From assembly GCF_001641265.1 (NCBI RefSeq), contig NW_020167548.1, positions 281,494 to 345,493 of the forward strand: a stretch of DNA of 64,000 nucleotides. The letters run 5' to 3'. Shown in pieces: positions 35,441-46,818 of this stretch (position 1 is its first letter; each line of letters begins with the position of its first letter). The DNA comes from Pseudogymnoascus destructans (taxonomy: Eukaryota > Ascomycota > Leotiomycetes > Thelebolales > Thelebolaceae). The position numbers and the translations under genes are program-made. The notes under the pieces are model-generated. The model was not told the DNA's origin. It made no database searches and was given only the letters and a program-made list of their open reading frames with translations.

Positions 35441-35540
35441 GGCACTTTGGCGGAGTGGTTAACGCGATGCCCTGCTATCTACATCACGTGGAAGTCAGGC
35501 ATTTCCTTCGGGAGCGAGTGTTCGAATCACTCAGGTGTCG
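35441..35540 (+). tRNA. tRNA-Ser(GCU) with a 19-nt intron
   Basis: The acceptor stem ggcactt (35441-35447) pairs with aggtgtc (35533-35539); discriminator G35540. D stem gcg/cgc with loop gagtggttaa. Anticodon stem atgcc/ggcat with loop ctgcta-a and anticodon gct at 35474-35476. The canonical intron position, one base after the anticodon, holds 35478-35496. The variable arm tcc-ttcg-gga is long, as in class II Ser tRNAs. T arm gagtg-ttcgaat-cactc. A T6 run at 35552-35557 is a Pol III terminator. It reads AGC and AGU serine codons. CCA is not encoded, as expected in a nucleus. Confidence 0.93.
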
Positions 35541-35551
35541 TATGTTTTGTA

Positions 35552-35557
35552 TTTTTT
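35552..35557 (+). terminator. RNA polymerase III terminator of tRNA-Ser
   Basis: A run of six T lies 12 bp after the tRNA 3' end; a second T-run follows at about 35563-35568 as a backup. Confidence 0.7.
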
Positions 35558-36131
35558 GTATTCTTTTTTCTCATTTATTCCTAGTGTTTAATTGCATGGA
35601 GTTCATGGGAAGTTCATCGGACAGCTGGTTTGGATGTTGTGAGCTCGTGGTGTTGGTGTCGTCGACATGGTGTTTGTGCGGGGTTAGTGTGGTGGGATTG
35701 TTAATTGCTCAGAACGCAGTGTTCAGATATGAGCCACTCTCCCCCATCTATTGATTACGGGAAGTCTTTTGATTATTTTTCAATTTCTAAATAATATACA
35801 GGAAATATCAAGCATCCAATAACTATCTTTCCTGAATCCTGTGGCCGTTACTTATGTGAAGGATTCCCACGCCGTCTTACAGCGGGGCTAGGCTCCTACC
35901 ACAACATCTCTCATGATTGAGGCTGATAAAAGGTTTCTAACCCAGTAGCTTTCTGACGCGGTCTTTCACGATCATTAGTCACTCATAATCATTGCATCTA
36001 GCCCAGTCAACTTATAACCACCACACCCAACCCAGTTACTACCATATATCACATCCAGCACCGTTACTTTATCACATCTAGCCTAGTCACCCATAATCAC
36101 CACATCCAACACAGTCACTCCAAAAGACAAG
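35558..36131. other. Intergenic region, promoter side of the 441-aa gene
   Basis: No gene is seen. From about 35990 it holds imperfect repeats of cacatctagcc(t/c)agtcac and ccataatcaccacatccaac, probably part of the leader of the next gene. Confidence 0.45.
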
Positions 36132-37457
36132 ATGGGTTCTCATCAAACACCACCATCCCTCACGCCCTCAGGCTTAAAACAACCATCCCTCGCCTCCCTC
36201 CGCTTCAACGGCTCCTCCTACCCCCTCGTCCCCACCAGCGTCCGTCCCCGCTGCGGCATCGAACCCCGCGCCGCCTACCTCGCCACCCCTGAAACGTCCC
36301 CCGCCCCCATAATCAGCGCGTCCTCCTTCGTCCCCCACTCCCTAATCACGCACCTCATGCGCCGCAAAAACGACAGCGCGCTGGCCATCAAGTTCGCTCC
36401 CAGCCGGAAGGGTGTAATCACTAATATGGAGGGGGTGCTGCATACCTTCGTCACGCCCCTCGTTGGCGCGCTCATGCATGGGGATTATCGTTACACGGGC
36501 GGCCATTACGTGGAGGGTTTCCCGCTGCTGGATGGTAGGTTGCAGGCGAGGAGGGTGGTGGTTAGTGCGGCGGTGCAGATGGATTTTGAGTTTAACAGCG
36601 TGATGATGGAGGCGTGTCGGGTGGAGGTTAGGGAGGTAGTGGGGAGGGAGTTGGGACCCGATTGGAGGATTTCAGGGGATCAGGAGAAGTGGGAGGGGAG
36701 GGGGATGGAGGAGTACGAGGATGGGTTGAAGAGTCATTTGGTTGCGCATCTGGTGGGTTCGCAGAGGCTGCCGCCTTTGAAGGCGGTGGTAGAGAATGCA
36801 CTCAGTGACGCGGCGACACTGAATTTCCTCGAACGCCATATTCGAGACGGTTATTCGTCGCCTGTGGATTTCCAGAATGTATTTTCGGCACTTGGGGCAT
36901 CGAACAAGGTCGTCGTGTCGCTAGAGTTCCTCTATAATACGGCTGTGCACCAGCTCCGAAATGAGTTATCCGCCTTGGAAGTCGCCTGCCCCCAGGGGTA
37001 CATATACACCTCTGACCCGCCATCTATCTTTGTTCAGGCCATTGGGGGGGCCAAGATTGCCAATCGCCTCCAGTTCGCCGCGCTCAAGCACCTGGCATCC
37101 GCGAGCAAGCCTGCGAGGTTTTCTCAGTCTGTCAAGTTTGCTAATATGAAAGCCTTTGCGTTCAACGACTACTCTGATGATGGCGCGATAGAGCTGCTGA
37201 GGGAGGCACTGGAGGTTCAGCGACACGTTATTGTGTTGCCGAAGGCGAAGCTGTTCAGGGGGCCAAACGGTCGGTATGAGCCTGGGGAGGGACTTGAGGA
37301 GGGGTTGCTAGTGGTACACAACAACAGTGATGCCTTTGGGCAGAACATCGAGACGGAGTCTGCAATGGGGAGCTTGGATGGGGCGATTGGAGCGTCGACT
37401 AGCACGGCTGCGTCGTTGTTGAGGCACCGAAAGAACCTGCTGGACTGGATTTGGTGA
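36132..37457 (+). CDS. Uncharacterised 441-residue protein
   Basis: A single uninterrupted exon. I do not recognise the family. The N-terminus (about 50 residues) is Ser/Pro-rich; the rest looks folded, with hydrophobic helices (SSFVPHSLITHLMRRK; VVVSLEFLYNTAVHQLRNEL) and a conserved-looking SAMGSLDGAIGAS segment near the C-terminus. There is no signal peptide or membrane segment. Codon use is GC3-rich early in the gene like its neighbours, and no alternative frame competes. An in-frame ATG with context aagATGGGT starts it. It is most likely a real cytosolic or nuclear protein of unknown function. Confidence 0.75.
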   Translation: MGSHQTPPSLTPSGLKQPSLASLRFNGSSYPLVPTSVRPRCGIEPRAAYLATPETSPAPIISASSFVPHSLITHLMRRKNDSALAIKFAPSRKGVITNMEGVLHTFVTPLVGALMHGDYRYTGGHYVEGFPLLDGRLQARRVVVSAAVQMDFEFNSVMMEACRVEVREVVGRELGPDWRISGDQEKWEGRGMEEYEDGLKSHLVAHLVGSQRLPPLKAVVENALSDAATLNFLERHIRDGYSSPVDFQNVFSALGASNKVVVSLEFLYNTAVHQLRNELSALEVACPQGYIYTSDPPSIFVQAIGGAKIANRLQFAALKHLASASKPARFSQSVKFANMKAFAFNDYSDDGAIELLREALEVQRHVIVLPKAKLFRGPNGRYEPGEGLEEGLLVVHNNSDAFGQNIETESAMGSLDGAIGASTSTAASLLRHRKNLLDWIW

Positions 37458-38167
37458 GACCGACAGTGTTACTTTAGTTTTTTATAGATTTTTCATCGAG
37501 GGTCGTTGGGGATTTGTTTTTAAGGTTGTGGTTTGTGGTGGCAGCATCTATCACTTGATGCGTGCGGTTGAGACACGAGGAGGTGGTCTGGCCAATGGAG
37601 GACCCTCGTTGACATTTGGCTGGGCTTAGGGACTAGTTACTGTGCTTTTGCATTCTCATCACAGAGTCATTTAAGTTGTGTTTATTCGGTGATGGAACTA
37701 CCTCATTCATTTAGCATGTATATCGTTTGAACAGGTTCCATTTATTTGTGTAGAGTGTTTGTAGGTAGGATCGTAGGATGGCGTGGCTGGTACGTAAGTT
37801 AGATTCGTAGATTCCTCCTACTGTACTCCGCACTATCGAATTCACCCCATTCGTACGTAAGTTATGTCTAACTTATGTACAAATTATCACCAAAACTCCA
37901 AACCAAACTCCGACCTCTCGTACCTGTATTACTGTTGCCACTGGACTCGTAATGATACATATTGTCTGCGCCACCTTGGAATACATATCCGCCCCACCCG
38001 CCTTCCCCAGCGCCGGGACCAAGAAGCCCGGGCCTGATTAGCAACCAACCATCCTCACCCATTGAAACATAACGAACGACGATCAACCCACCGAAAACCC
38101 CCTCTCCAACCTCACCACCACCATAGAGTAACGCAGCTCTAAACTCGGCTGCAGATACTCTTTGGTG
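37458..38167. other. Intergenic region before the AGC kinase
   Basis: Contains two taagttaga / tctaacttat type inverted motifs near 37796 and 37860 (gtacgtaagtta, twice). Nothing coding is recognised, though an unseen upstream exon of the kinase gene could lie here. Confidence 0.4.
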
Positions 38168-40264
38168 ATGACCGCCCTCGTACACTTCAACACGTCGACA
38201 CCGGGGTCTCCATCGAACGAGAAGCGGACCTTCTCTGGCCTCCCCATGTCCTCCAGCAAGAGCGACAAGACGACCGACAAGAACGTCAACGGCAACAGCC
38301 ACTTTCCGACCAAACTCAAGAACTTCTTCCGCATCAATACGCTGGGGTCCGACAAGACCGAAGGCGCCAAAGATGCCCCGAAGCAGGAAGGCAAGAGCTT
38401 CCGCCAGTCCAAGTTCTTCAGCGGGCGCAATCGATCAGCGACCGTTGCGAGCGAGGGCCACCCGCTGGACGATGGCGTCAGCCCCATCGCCCATGCGAAC
38501 CCTTACTTTCAACACCAGGGCATGCCAAACCTCAGACATCACAATGAGGGATCCGTACCGAGTAGCCCGACTGGCACGCCTGCGTTACACATCAGTGCTG
38601 CATCGGGAGCGAACGATCAGGCCACAGCTGCGGGGAAAGAGGAGTTGGCGAGGAAATTGAGGAGGGTTGCCAGTGCGCCGAATGCGCAGGGACTGTTCTC
38701 GAAAGGCAAGGGAAGTGCAGAGAGGCCGAATACAGCGGAGTTGGGCAAGAATCCGGTTCAAGGACTGGGAATTGGGGATAAGTCGGCTGTCAATCTTGCC
38801 GTACCAGGTGCTGATGAGCTGGGGGAATTGCAGCCACCAAGGGCTCCGGCTGCTTTCAGGAGGACGTATAGTTCCAACTCGATCAAGGTGCGCGATGTGG
38901 AGGTTTCGCCGAGCAGTTTCGATAAAATCAAATTGATTGGGAAGGGAGATGTGGGGAAGGTTTACCTGGTGAGGGAGAAGAAGAGCTCAAGGCTCTATGC
39001 GATGAAGGGTATGTGCCTCTATATGATCGTTGTGATACATTTCTAACATATTACAGTCCTGAGCAAGAAGGAGATGATCAAGAGGAATAAGATTAAGAGA
39101 GCTCTTGCTGAGCAAGAGATTCTTGCGACGAGCAACCATCCATTTATCGTCACGCTATATCATTCTTTCCAGTCTGAGGATCACTTATACTTGTGCATGG
39201 AATATTGCAGTGGTGGAGAGTTCTTTAGAGCATTACAGACTCGCCCTGGAAAGTGTATACCAGAAGATGATGCTAGGTTTTATGCCGCAGAGGTTACAGC
39301 TGCATTGGAGTACCTGCATCTGATGGGCTTCATCTACAGAGATCTGAAGCCAGAAAGTAAGTATATTGTCTACAGTTAAGGCGAGACCTATATTAACAGA
39401 CTACAGACATCCTACTTCATCAGTCAGGCCACATAATGTTGTCTGATTTCGATCTATCAAAACAGTCAGACCCAGGAGGGAAACCGACTATGATTATTGG
39501 CCGCAACGGAACCAACACGAACTCCCTACCGACCATCGACACGAAATCCTGTATCGCAAATTTCCGTACCAACTCCTTCGTCGGCACCGAAGAGTACATT
39601 GCCCCAGAAGTCATCAAGGGATGCGGCCACACCAGCGCCGTCGACTGGTGGACCCTCGGCATCCTCGTCTACGAGATGTTATACGGCACCACCCCCTTCA
39701 AGGGCAAGAACCGCAACGCAACCTTCGCCAACATCCTGCGCGACGACGTCCCCTTCCCCGAGGGGGCCGGAAACCCCCAAATTTCCAAGTAAGCCCCCAA
39801 CCAACCCCAACCCATCCCTGGCGTCCATAGCAATCCAACTAACCCCCCACCCCAGCCTCTGCAAACCCCTCATCCGCAAGCTCCTCATCAAAGACGAGAA
39901 CCGCCGTCTCGGCGCCCGCGCTGGCGCCTCAGACGTCAAAGCCCACCCCTTCTTCCGCACCACGCAGTGGGCTCTGATCCGGCACATGAAGCCCCCCATG
40001 ATCCCGCACCAAGGGCGCGCGATTGACACGGTCAATTTCCGCAACGTCAAGGAGTCGGAGAGCGTCGATATCACGGGGCGTAATCAGGATGCGCTGGGCG
40101 CGAATGGGCTGCCTAAGGGTGTGCCGCTTGATTCGGGACTGCCGACGCCGGGGAAGGATGTGGTGGATCCGTTTGAGGAGTTTAATAGCATTACGCTGCA
40201 TCATGATGAGGAGGTGGGGCAGCATGTGGATTTGAATAACGGCAGATATGATGGGAGGGACTAG
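38168..40264 (+). CDS. nrc-2: AGC-family Ser/Thr kinase, Nrc2/Fpk1-like (643 aa)
   Basis: Exons 38168-39008, 39057-39356, 39407-39788 and 39856-40264. A disordered, Ser-rich N-terminus of about 235 residues precedes the kinase domain. Visible landmarks: IGKGDVGKVYLV (glycine loop), YAMKVL (spanning intron 1), MEYCSGGEFF, YRDLKPENILL (spanning intron 2), LSDFDLSK, then an insert before GTEEYIAPEVI, and WWTLGILVYEM. The DFD in place of DFG and the insert between DFD and APE are typical of the Nrc2/Fpk1/Kin82 and phototropin-like branch. After the C-lobe lie FFRTTQWALIRHMKPPMIP and the C-terminal extension. In yeast and Neurospora these kinases control phospholipid flippases and hyphal growth. 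The glycine loop has D where G/A/S is usual. The ATG chosen is the first in frame; an upstream exon is possible. Confidence 0.88.
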
Positions 40265-41753
40265 AAATGGGCGTATCTTCGCCTGCTCGGACTAGACTGC
40301 AGTCACGGTTCCCTTGGACCCTTGCTACTACTACTACGATTATTCACCGACCTGCTGGGGTTGCCGATTGCCTTGGGCCTTCCGGACGACACAGGAGCGC
40401 ATCCCCAATGCCCGCCCCTCACCACCACCCAAGGCACCAGCACTCCCTACATTCACTCCTTTTCGCGTCATTTGGCATCATTTGATTTTATCACCCGGAC
40501 CGGCGTCTCTCAATGGAATTAGACAGCGCGTCCCACATTTCTCTTCCTCTCACACTCTCACTCCCTTCAATTTGTATTTTGGCGCCCAAAGGCCCGGGCT
40601 TGATTGGGTGTTTTTTTTGTGTTATTGCATTATGGCGTTTTTTTTTTGTATTTGTTGTTTTGATGGGGCGTGGCTTTGGTGGTTTCGTTGAGGATTGGGG
40701 GGTTTTTGCGCTGCTTTTTTTGCGTGTGGCTTTTGGTGGTGCTGGGGCGGTGGGTGGTTGGAGGGGTGGCTTGTCCGAGTAGATAGGCGGGATAAAAAGC
40801 TGGGTGGACGGGAAGGGGGGGTGGCGGAGGGGATGAGATGACGGATGTGGATGCGTTATGATCAGAATGATTGGAGAGAGGAGTTAGCTAGGTTGAGGGT
40901 TGTCAGATGAAGAATGAATGGACATGATTTGACTCTGTATGTGATGGTTTATTGCTATCTTTCAGGGTCATGCTTGTTTGTTCAACCTCTATTTTAAAAG
41001 TCTCAGAAGCCTTCGTAATGGTAAATTTTACACAGGAGACGATTTTCTACCATGTAAAGCCAACTTATCGAGTCTCTCATGTGCTGCTGGTAGCTGTACC
41101 AAGGGGACAATGCCTCGGTGAGCTCAAAAAACACCGAATAGAGCTGCGTGCTGTGGGTTTTCTTACGGGTGTTTTGTTTCATCATATGGAGGTCCTATCG
41201 TTGAGTTATGCGTGGCAATGACAACAGTAATGACAACGGCAACAACAACGAGCGGTAGAGGGAACAAGCAACATCAGGAATTCTGCGGTGACAGGAAGTA
41301 CACGGTGGTGAGAATGTGAAGCGACAGCAACTGGACTCCTCGTAATGCGAGCTACTCCCAACCCAACAACCAACTCCTGGTCTCCTCAATCCCTCGCTAT
41401 ATGTTGGTCCAGGACTGTGTCTACGGAGAAGAAAAAGGTTGGTGGATGGCGTGAGAACTGGTTGGGGTGGTAGTGGAAGCTTTATATAGGAATACGATCG
41501 GAAGCTAGAAATCAGTAAGTGTAGCAGAGGTATTATATCGGAGCGACCCTGGGTCGAAACTGTAAGCTTATTAATTGAGTCCCATGCCGTGAAGAACTTC
41601 ATACTTCAATGAGGAATAGCTATTATATTCTTCGTGTAGTTCTATCATTATTAACAAGCGTCGCAGAGCTTCGCTGAGCTTCGCCGAGACATCAATGACT
41701 ACGATGTGTCTCACAGTCCCGCCAGCTCAACCCAACACGGCCAGTCCAGAATA
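40265..41753. other. Intergenic: 3' flanks of the kinase and Upf3 genes
   Basis: The two genes converge here. The stretch after the kinase has T-rich runs (about 40605-40720). No further gene is supported. Confidence 0.5.
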
Positions 41754-43542
41754 TCACTTCGCCGCTGCCGGTCCCGTAGGAGCCGCAGGTGCAGCCGACG
41801 CACTCGCCCCAGCCGACCTCTCCGCCGCTGCTCCACCCCCTCCTCCTCCACCACCACCCGCCCCCCTCCCTCCCCTCCCCCTCCTCACACTCCTCCCACC
41901 CCTCCCACCACCACCACCAAACCCACCCCTCGCCCCCACCGCCGGCGCCTCCCTCGCAGGCTTCGTATCCTTCCTCTCGAGCACCACCACCGTCCCCTGC
42001 GCGATCTTCGTCGGGTTCGCCGCAACCGCCTTACGCAACCCCTCCGTATCCGCGAAATCCACATACGCGAAGCCCTTCCGCTTATCGATCTCGACGTTCG
42101 TCACCGCGCCGAAGACGGTCATGGCTTCGCGGAGGAGCGGCTCTGTGACGCCTTGCGAGGGGTTGGCGTGCTTGACGAAGGCGCGGGTGGCGCCTGCGGT
42201 GGGGACGGGGGGGGGCGCTGGTTTGCGGCCTGAGGGGGCGCTGGGGGGGTTGGGTTGCGATGCTGAGGCTGTCTGGCGAGATGTTGAGGGGGGTGCGGAT
42301 GTACCAGCTGCTGGTTTTGGTGAAGCTGAAGAAGCTGGTGGTGCTGCAGCTGCGGGCTCGACTGGCTTCTTCAATAGTGTGATTGCTGGAGTGGGCTCCT
42401 TCGCCTTGTTGTTCTCCACTCGCCCTTTACCCTTGCCTCCGCCGCCTGCGTTTGATGGTCCGGCTTTCGGCCCTTGTGGTGCGGACGCGGCTGCTGCTTC
42501 GCTCTTCGCGGCAGCTCCGGCTTCTACTTTGGCGCGGCGATGCGCGTTCACTGGGCTCAGGCCGAGGTCGCGCTGTAATATCCGTGCTGCTGCGGCGATG
42601 CTTCCTCTTTCGCGGGTCGCCGCACGGGGGTTCTTCGGTGCCTCGGTGGGCGCTGCGTTGCCTGGCTGTGCTTGCGCTCCTGTGGCCTTTGATGCTTCCC
42701 TGTTGAGGACTCTGACTGCCTCCCGGGCGGCCTTCTCAACGAGCCTCTCCCTCTTCCCATCTTTGGGGGTCTTCTTGTGAGGTTCGTCGGCGGCACCCTC
42801 TTTTGATTTTGATTTGCCGGACGCAGAGGCAGCCTGGGATTCCAAACGGCTCTGTTTTGCGGCTTTGGCGGCGGCTGCTTCTTTGCTTTTGTTTGCCTTC
42901 TTATCTTTGAGATATTGTACCAATGGAGTTGTAGTTACTTTCTCTCCTTTCGTAGATGGTTCGGTATCCTCTCCCTTGGTAGATTTTGGGTTGGCCAGAC
43001 TCTCCAGAAAGTCCATGAATTCTGGATCGAGGTCGATCGTGCCTTGACGTGCATCGGTGCGGCGTTTTCCACTTGGGATGCGGGCGTAGGATGTGTATTC
43101 GAGGGAGGCGGGGCCAAGGAGGCATGGGTTTGTGAAAGTCTTGGCCGCGTCTTCAAAGGTGAGTTGGCGGACGTGATTAGACAGTTGGGTCAGGTATGGC
43201 TCGTTGATGAGATGCAGATAGGCACGGGACGGACGAGACGCTTTGGAGGGGCTGTGGCAGTTAGTATGGGTGCTTCATTACATAGCAGCGTTGATGGTCG
43301 GGCGCATACTCTGTTGAAACCTTCCCAGGCTTGTAAGAGAACCAATCTACTCTCCCTGCTCCAACCTTCCATTCATCGCCGATTATCTTCATGAACTCTG
43401 TCTCCGTGAGGGCAGGCGCAAGTCGTCGAACGACAACTTTCAACGAAGGGCCTGCCCTGTTCTGTGAGGCTTTCGACATTTTTGGTGCAGTCTGCGAAGC
43501 CGGTATCGGCAATACGCCGTTTGCCTGAGCCCGAGAAGTCAT
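41754..43542 (-). CDS. upf3: Upf3/Smg-4 nonsense-mediated decay factor with RRM and RGG tail (576 aa)
   Basis: Minus-strand exons 43542-43310 and 43251-41754; the intron (43309-43252) has gtatgc and ccacag sites and restores the frame as D-P-S-K. The N-terminal Smg4/Upf3 domain shows KVVVRRLAPALTETEF near residue 32 and later SRAYLHLINEPYL and the GPASLEYTSYARIP block. A Lys/Ala/Ser-rich middle follows. Near residues 430-500 is an RNA-recognition-motif-like segment (FVKHANPSQGV; KGFAYVDFAD). The end is an RGG/poly-Gly tail. Upf3 links exon-junction marks to Upf2/Upf1 in mRNA surveillance. The ATG at 43542 opens MTSRAQANG; an upstream open frame lacks conservation and was not used. Confidence 0.88.
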
Positions 43543-43844
43543 CTTCAAGTGTTTGAGTGCGTACACTAATTGGAACTGTTCAGTGTTGCGGATTTCGTCC
43601 CAAGAACCTTGTGTTATCGCCGCTGGTCTGTGCAGCACCACAATCAGTAACTCCACCCAATTTTGCTGTGGTGGGGTGGTGATTGCGGTACGTCGACCAA
43701 GGAATTGTAAGCGACGAAGCGCGAGTAGCGCTCTCGGATTGCGCGCGTGCAGATCCACATCAACAGCACCTCTGTGAGCTTGTTGATATCACTCCACGAG
43801 TTCACGCTCAGCAACTCCCTGACACACTTACAATTACTCTCAAT
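43543..43844. promoter_or_regulatory. Shared divergent promoter, upf3 and ppg1
   Basis: Only 302 bp separate the two start codons, which face apart, so both promoters must lie here or overlap the genes. A CT-rich stretch (ctcaatATG) precedes the ppg1 start. No clear TATA box is seen. Confidence 0.6.
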
Positions 43845-45202
43845 ATGGCGCCTGGAGTTCCCAAGCCAGGCCCGGCCAAACTTGGCCCCCGTGCTGGACT
43901 GGATGAGTGGCTGGAGCAAGCCAAGCTATGTCGATACCTACCAGAGGGTGCCATGAAGCAGCTCTGTGAGATGGTGAAGGAGTGCCTTATGGAGGGTGAG
44001 TTTGATTCAGATATATCATTGCTTGGCCACTGACAAATTCACGTAGAATCCAACATCCAACCCGTGCGTACGCCCGTCACAATCTGCGGCGATATCCACG
44101 GGCAGTTTTACGACCTTCTCGAGCTCTTCCGAGTCGCTGGTGGTATGCCGGGGGAGACAAATGTACAAGCTCCTACAACTATGATCACCTCTGACGATAT
44201 TGAGCCTCCAACCACTATCGGCGGTGATAAAATTGGCAGTGACAGCGGTATCGGGAGCAGCGTTGCAAGTAGTACAGAGGATGATGTTGAGGAGCAGCCA
44301 AGGGGCCGTCCCCGTACCGCCGGGAGCGCTCGTTCAAGAGCAAGTTCGGCTGCTCATTCTGACAACACCAACGAAGTTACTGGCACAGGAAAGCAGAACT
44401 TTGTGTTCCTTGGCGACTTTGTCGACCGCGGTTATTTCTCCTTGGAGACACTTACTCTCCTTATGTGCTTGAAAGCCAAGTAAGTGCTTCGCGAACCCTG
44501 AATTGGCGCAATGCTGATTATCACAGATACCCCGACCGCATTACCCTTGTCCGCGGCAACCACGAGTCTCGTCAAATCACACAAGTCTACGGTTTCTATG
44601 AGGAGTGCCAACAAAAATATGGCAATGCGTCCGTCTGGAAGGCTTGCTGTCAAGTTTTTGACTTCCTTATCCTTGCAGCTATTGTTGATGGAGCTGTTCT
44701 GTGTGTTCACGGAGGTCTGAGTCCAGAAATCCGTACTCTGGACCAAATCCGCGTCGTCGCCCGTGCCCAGGAGATTCCTCACGAGGGTGCGTTCTGTGAT
44801 CTGGTCTGGAGTGATCCAGAAGATGTGGAAACCTGGGCCATTTCTCCCCGTGGAGCTGGATGGCTGTTTGGAGACAAGGTCGCAACAGAGTTCAACCAGG
44901 TCAATGGACTTAAACTCATTGCCCGTGCTCATCAGCTTGTAAACGAGGGTTATAAGGTATGATATGACAATCTTTGACAGGAACGTGAACCAAATGCTAA
45001 CGGCGTGCAGTACCATTTCCCGCAGAAGTCCGTTGTTACCGTCTGGTCTGCTCCAAATTACTGCTACCGCTGCGGTAATGTCGCCTCCATCATGAACGTC
45101 GGAGAGGACCTCGATCCCAAGTTTTCCATCTTCTCGGCCGTTCCTGAAGACCAGCGAGCTGTCCCTGCAGGCCGCCGTGGCGCTGGCGAATACTTCCTCT
45201 GA
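43845..45202 (+). CDS. ppg1: PP2A-family Ser/Thr phosphatase, Ppg1 type (401 aa)
   Basis: Exons 43845-43995, 44047-44479, 44527-44956 and 45011-45202. All metallophosphatase signatures are present: GDIHGQFYDL, GDFVDRGYFS, RGNHESRQITQVYGFY, HGGLSPEI and SAPNYCYRCGN, plus the C-terminal YFL end that PP2A-like enzymes carry for methylation. Between the first and second motif is a Ser/Thr-rich insert of about 70 residues (ITSDDIEPP onward), which is characteristic of filamentous-fungal Ppg1 rather than PP2A, PP4 or Sit4. In fungi Ppg1 acts with the STRIPAK complex. It is divergently transcribed from upf3 and converges on the EF-hand gene. Confidence 0.88.
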
Positions 45203-45683
45203 ACCACAACTGTTATTTACGTCACCAGGAGCGTTCTGGTCGACGGTTAAACCCTTAGTTTTTGGAGTCTGCCCCTGCATACTGGCGTTTTGGCTTTGGC
45301 ATATGGCATGTGGTTGAGAAATACCCTGTTTGAGTATAAATGGCGTTAGTGTTTCCAGAGTTTCCAAATCGAGAAGAGAGCCCAATAGGGTCCTCGCTGG
45401 AACGGATATGAAATGTACGCATATATGATCATAAAGGAATATAGTTTTTTACGTTTTTCATCCAAGATAGCCAATCCAGGTTATAACTCTCTCTAATATG
45501 AGATCTAAATGTAGATTAGCCACCATTAGGTGGCTGCCAAATCGTAGAATAATCGGTTCCTGCCTTTCAATACTCCTCACATCATTTATATTGAAACATC
45601 GAGGTTTCTCTTTGGACATTAGACATCATAATTACAAGTATGCCACATAAATTATACAGTTCTTTCCCCCTCCCAGGCCAACA

Positions 45684-46445
45684 TCAGTTAGCGATCCTGA
45701 ATTTCTGTGGTATATTATCCAGAACAATGGATTGACTATCCAACTTCGCTATCCGATCAGCCTCTGCATCCATCTCGTCGTGCTTCTTAAAATGCGCAAT
45801 ATCCTCCGGATGTGTCAGGTCTTCTTCTCTGGTATTCTCGTCATGATATCTGTGCTAGTCAGTCTCCCTGTCCAGATTTACCATACCTGGTAGAGGTATA
45901 AGCTTACTTCTCCCAATGATGAATCTCATACTCATGCTCGTCATCTCCATGGTGTCCCGGCCCCATCATAAAATCGGGAAGCTTTCCCCCACCTGCGACA
46001 AACGCCATCCACTCCTCTTTAGTCACTTGCCCGTCCTGGTTTCGGTCCAGAAGGCTTAACACCTCATTGATCACGCCATCCTTGCGGTCTTTCGTGATGT
46101 GGTCGGTGCTCTCGTGCTTGAGCCCATACGTCGTGTATATCTCGTCGAAGTCCCAATACCCGTTGTCGTCGAGATCGTGTAATTGGAAGAAAGCTCCGCC
46201 GTCGAAGTTAGAGATATGATGCTCGTCTAGAAAGGTATGTAAGTACGGGCTGCAGAAAGGGTGCTGGAGACGAGGCGCGGGGGAGGGGCTGTAGTGGGGG
46301 GAGTGAGGACGAAGGGGTATTTACTAGCCAAATGATGTGTCGCCCAGTCTGCTTGCTGCTCGTCGTGTGCGCCATGGGCATAGGCACTTTGTGAGAGAAG
46401 AAGTAAAGGCCCTAACAGGGAGAGGAGAAGGCGTCTTGGAGCCAT
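45684..46445 (-). CDS. Secretory-pathway EF-hand protein, Ssp120-like (201 aa)
   Basis: Minus-strand exons 46445-46325, 46226-45908 and 45849-45684; introns of 98 and 58 bp. Signal peptide MAPRRLLLSLLGPLLLLSQSA then HGAHDEQ. Two EF-hand loops are visible: DLDDNGYWDFDE and DRNQDGQVTKEE. Between and after them are the ISNFDGGAFFQLHD and MMGPGHHGDDEYEYEIHHWEKY segments typical of the family (yeast Ssp120; nucleobindin-related). It probably binds calcium in the ER/Golgi lumen and helps cargo sorting. Without the introns the gene is split and only a 74-codon frame is obvious. It shares a 373-bp promoter region with the Orc6 gene. Confidence 0.87.
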
Positions 46446-46818
46446 GGCCAAGAAACTCTAAAGCGAATCTGAGAGGTCGTTACGGTGTCCTTTGAAAACA
46501 CTACGACGAAGCAATTGGTGCAATTGATTGGCTCTAGTTCGTATATTCGTTATTCTTTGTTGATCAACGGGCCTTATGCACTCCTCAACAAAGCATCTTT
46601 ATAACATAGCTCAATACGGTTTATTCCAGAATCGCGCTGTCCTGTCCGGCCTGTTGAACCCCAAATGTAGACTAGACTAGCCTTGCGGCATCTATGTAGA
46701 TCGCGGTTTGGTATCACCACCAGCCTCACCATTTCCACAGCACTTCCTCTGATATTTATTTGGTTATTACCCATAATACCATATCCTCCTCCCTCTAAAT
46801 CTCAAATACCCACCTGAA
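46446..46818. promoter_or_regulatory. Divergent promoter, EF-hand gene and orc6
   Basis: The start codons lie 373 bp apart and face away. No obvious TATA box. The orc6 side carries a CT-rich leader (46780-46818). Confidence 0.5.

Noticed and set aside
44432..45385. 317-codon minus-strand frame opposite ppg1
   Set aside because: It crosses the ppg1 introns without effect on its frame and matches no family; ppg1 is strongly supported by phosphatase motifs and splice sites.
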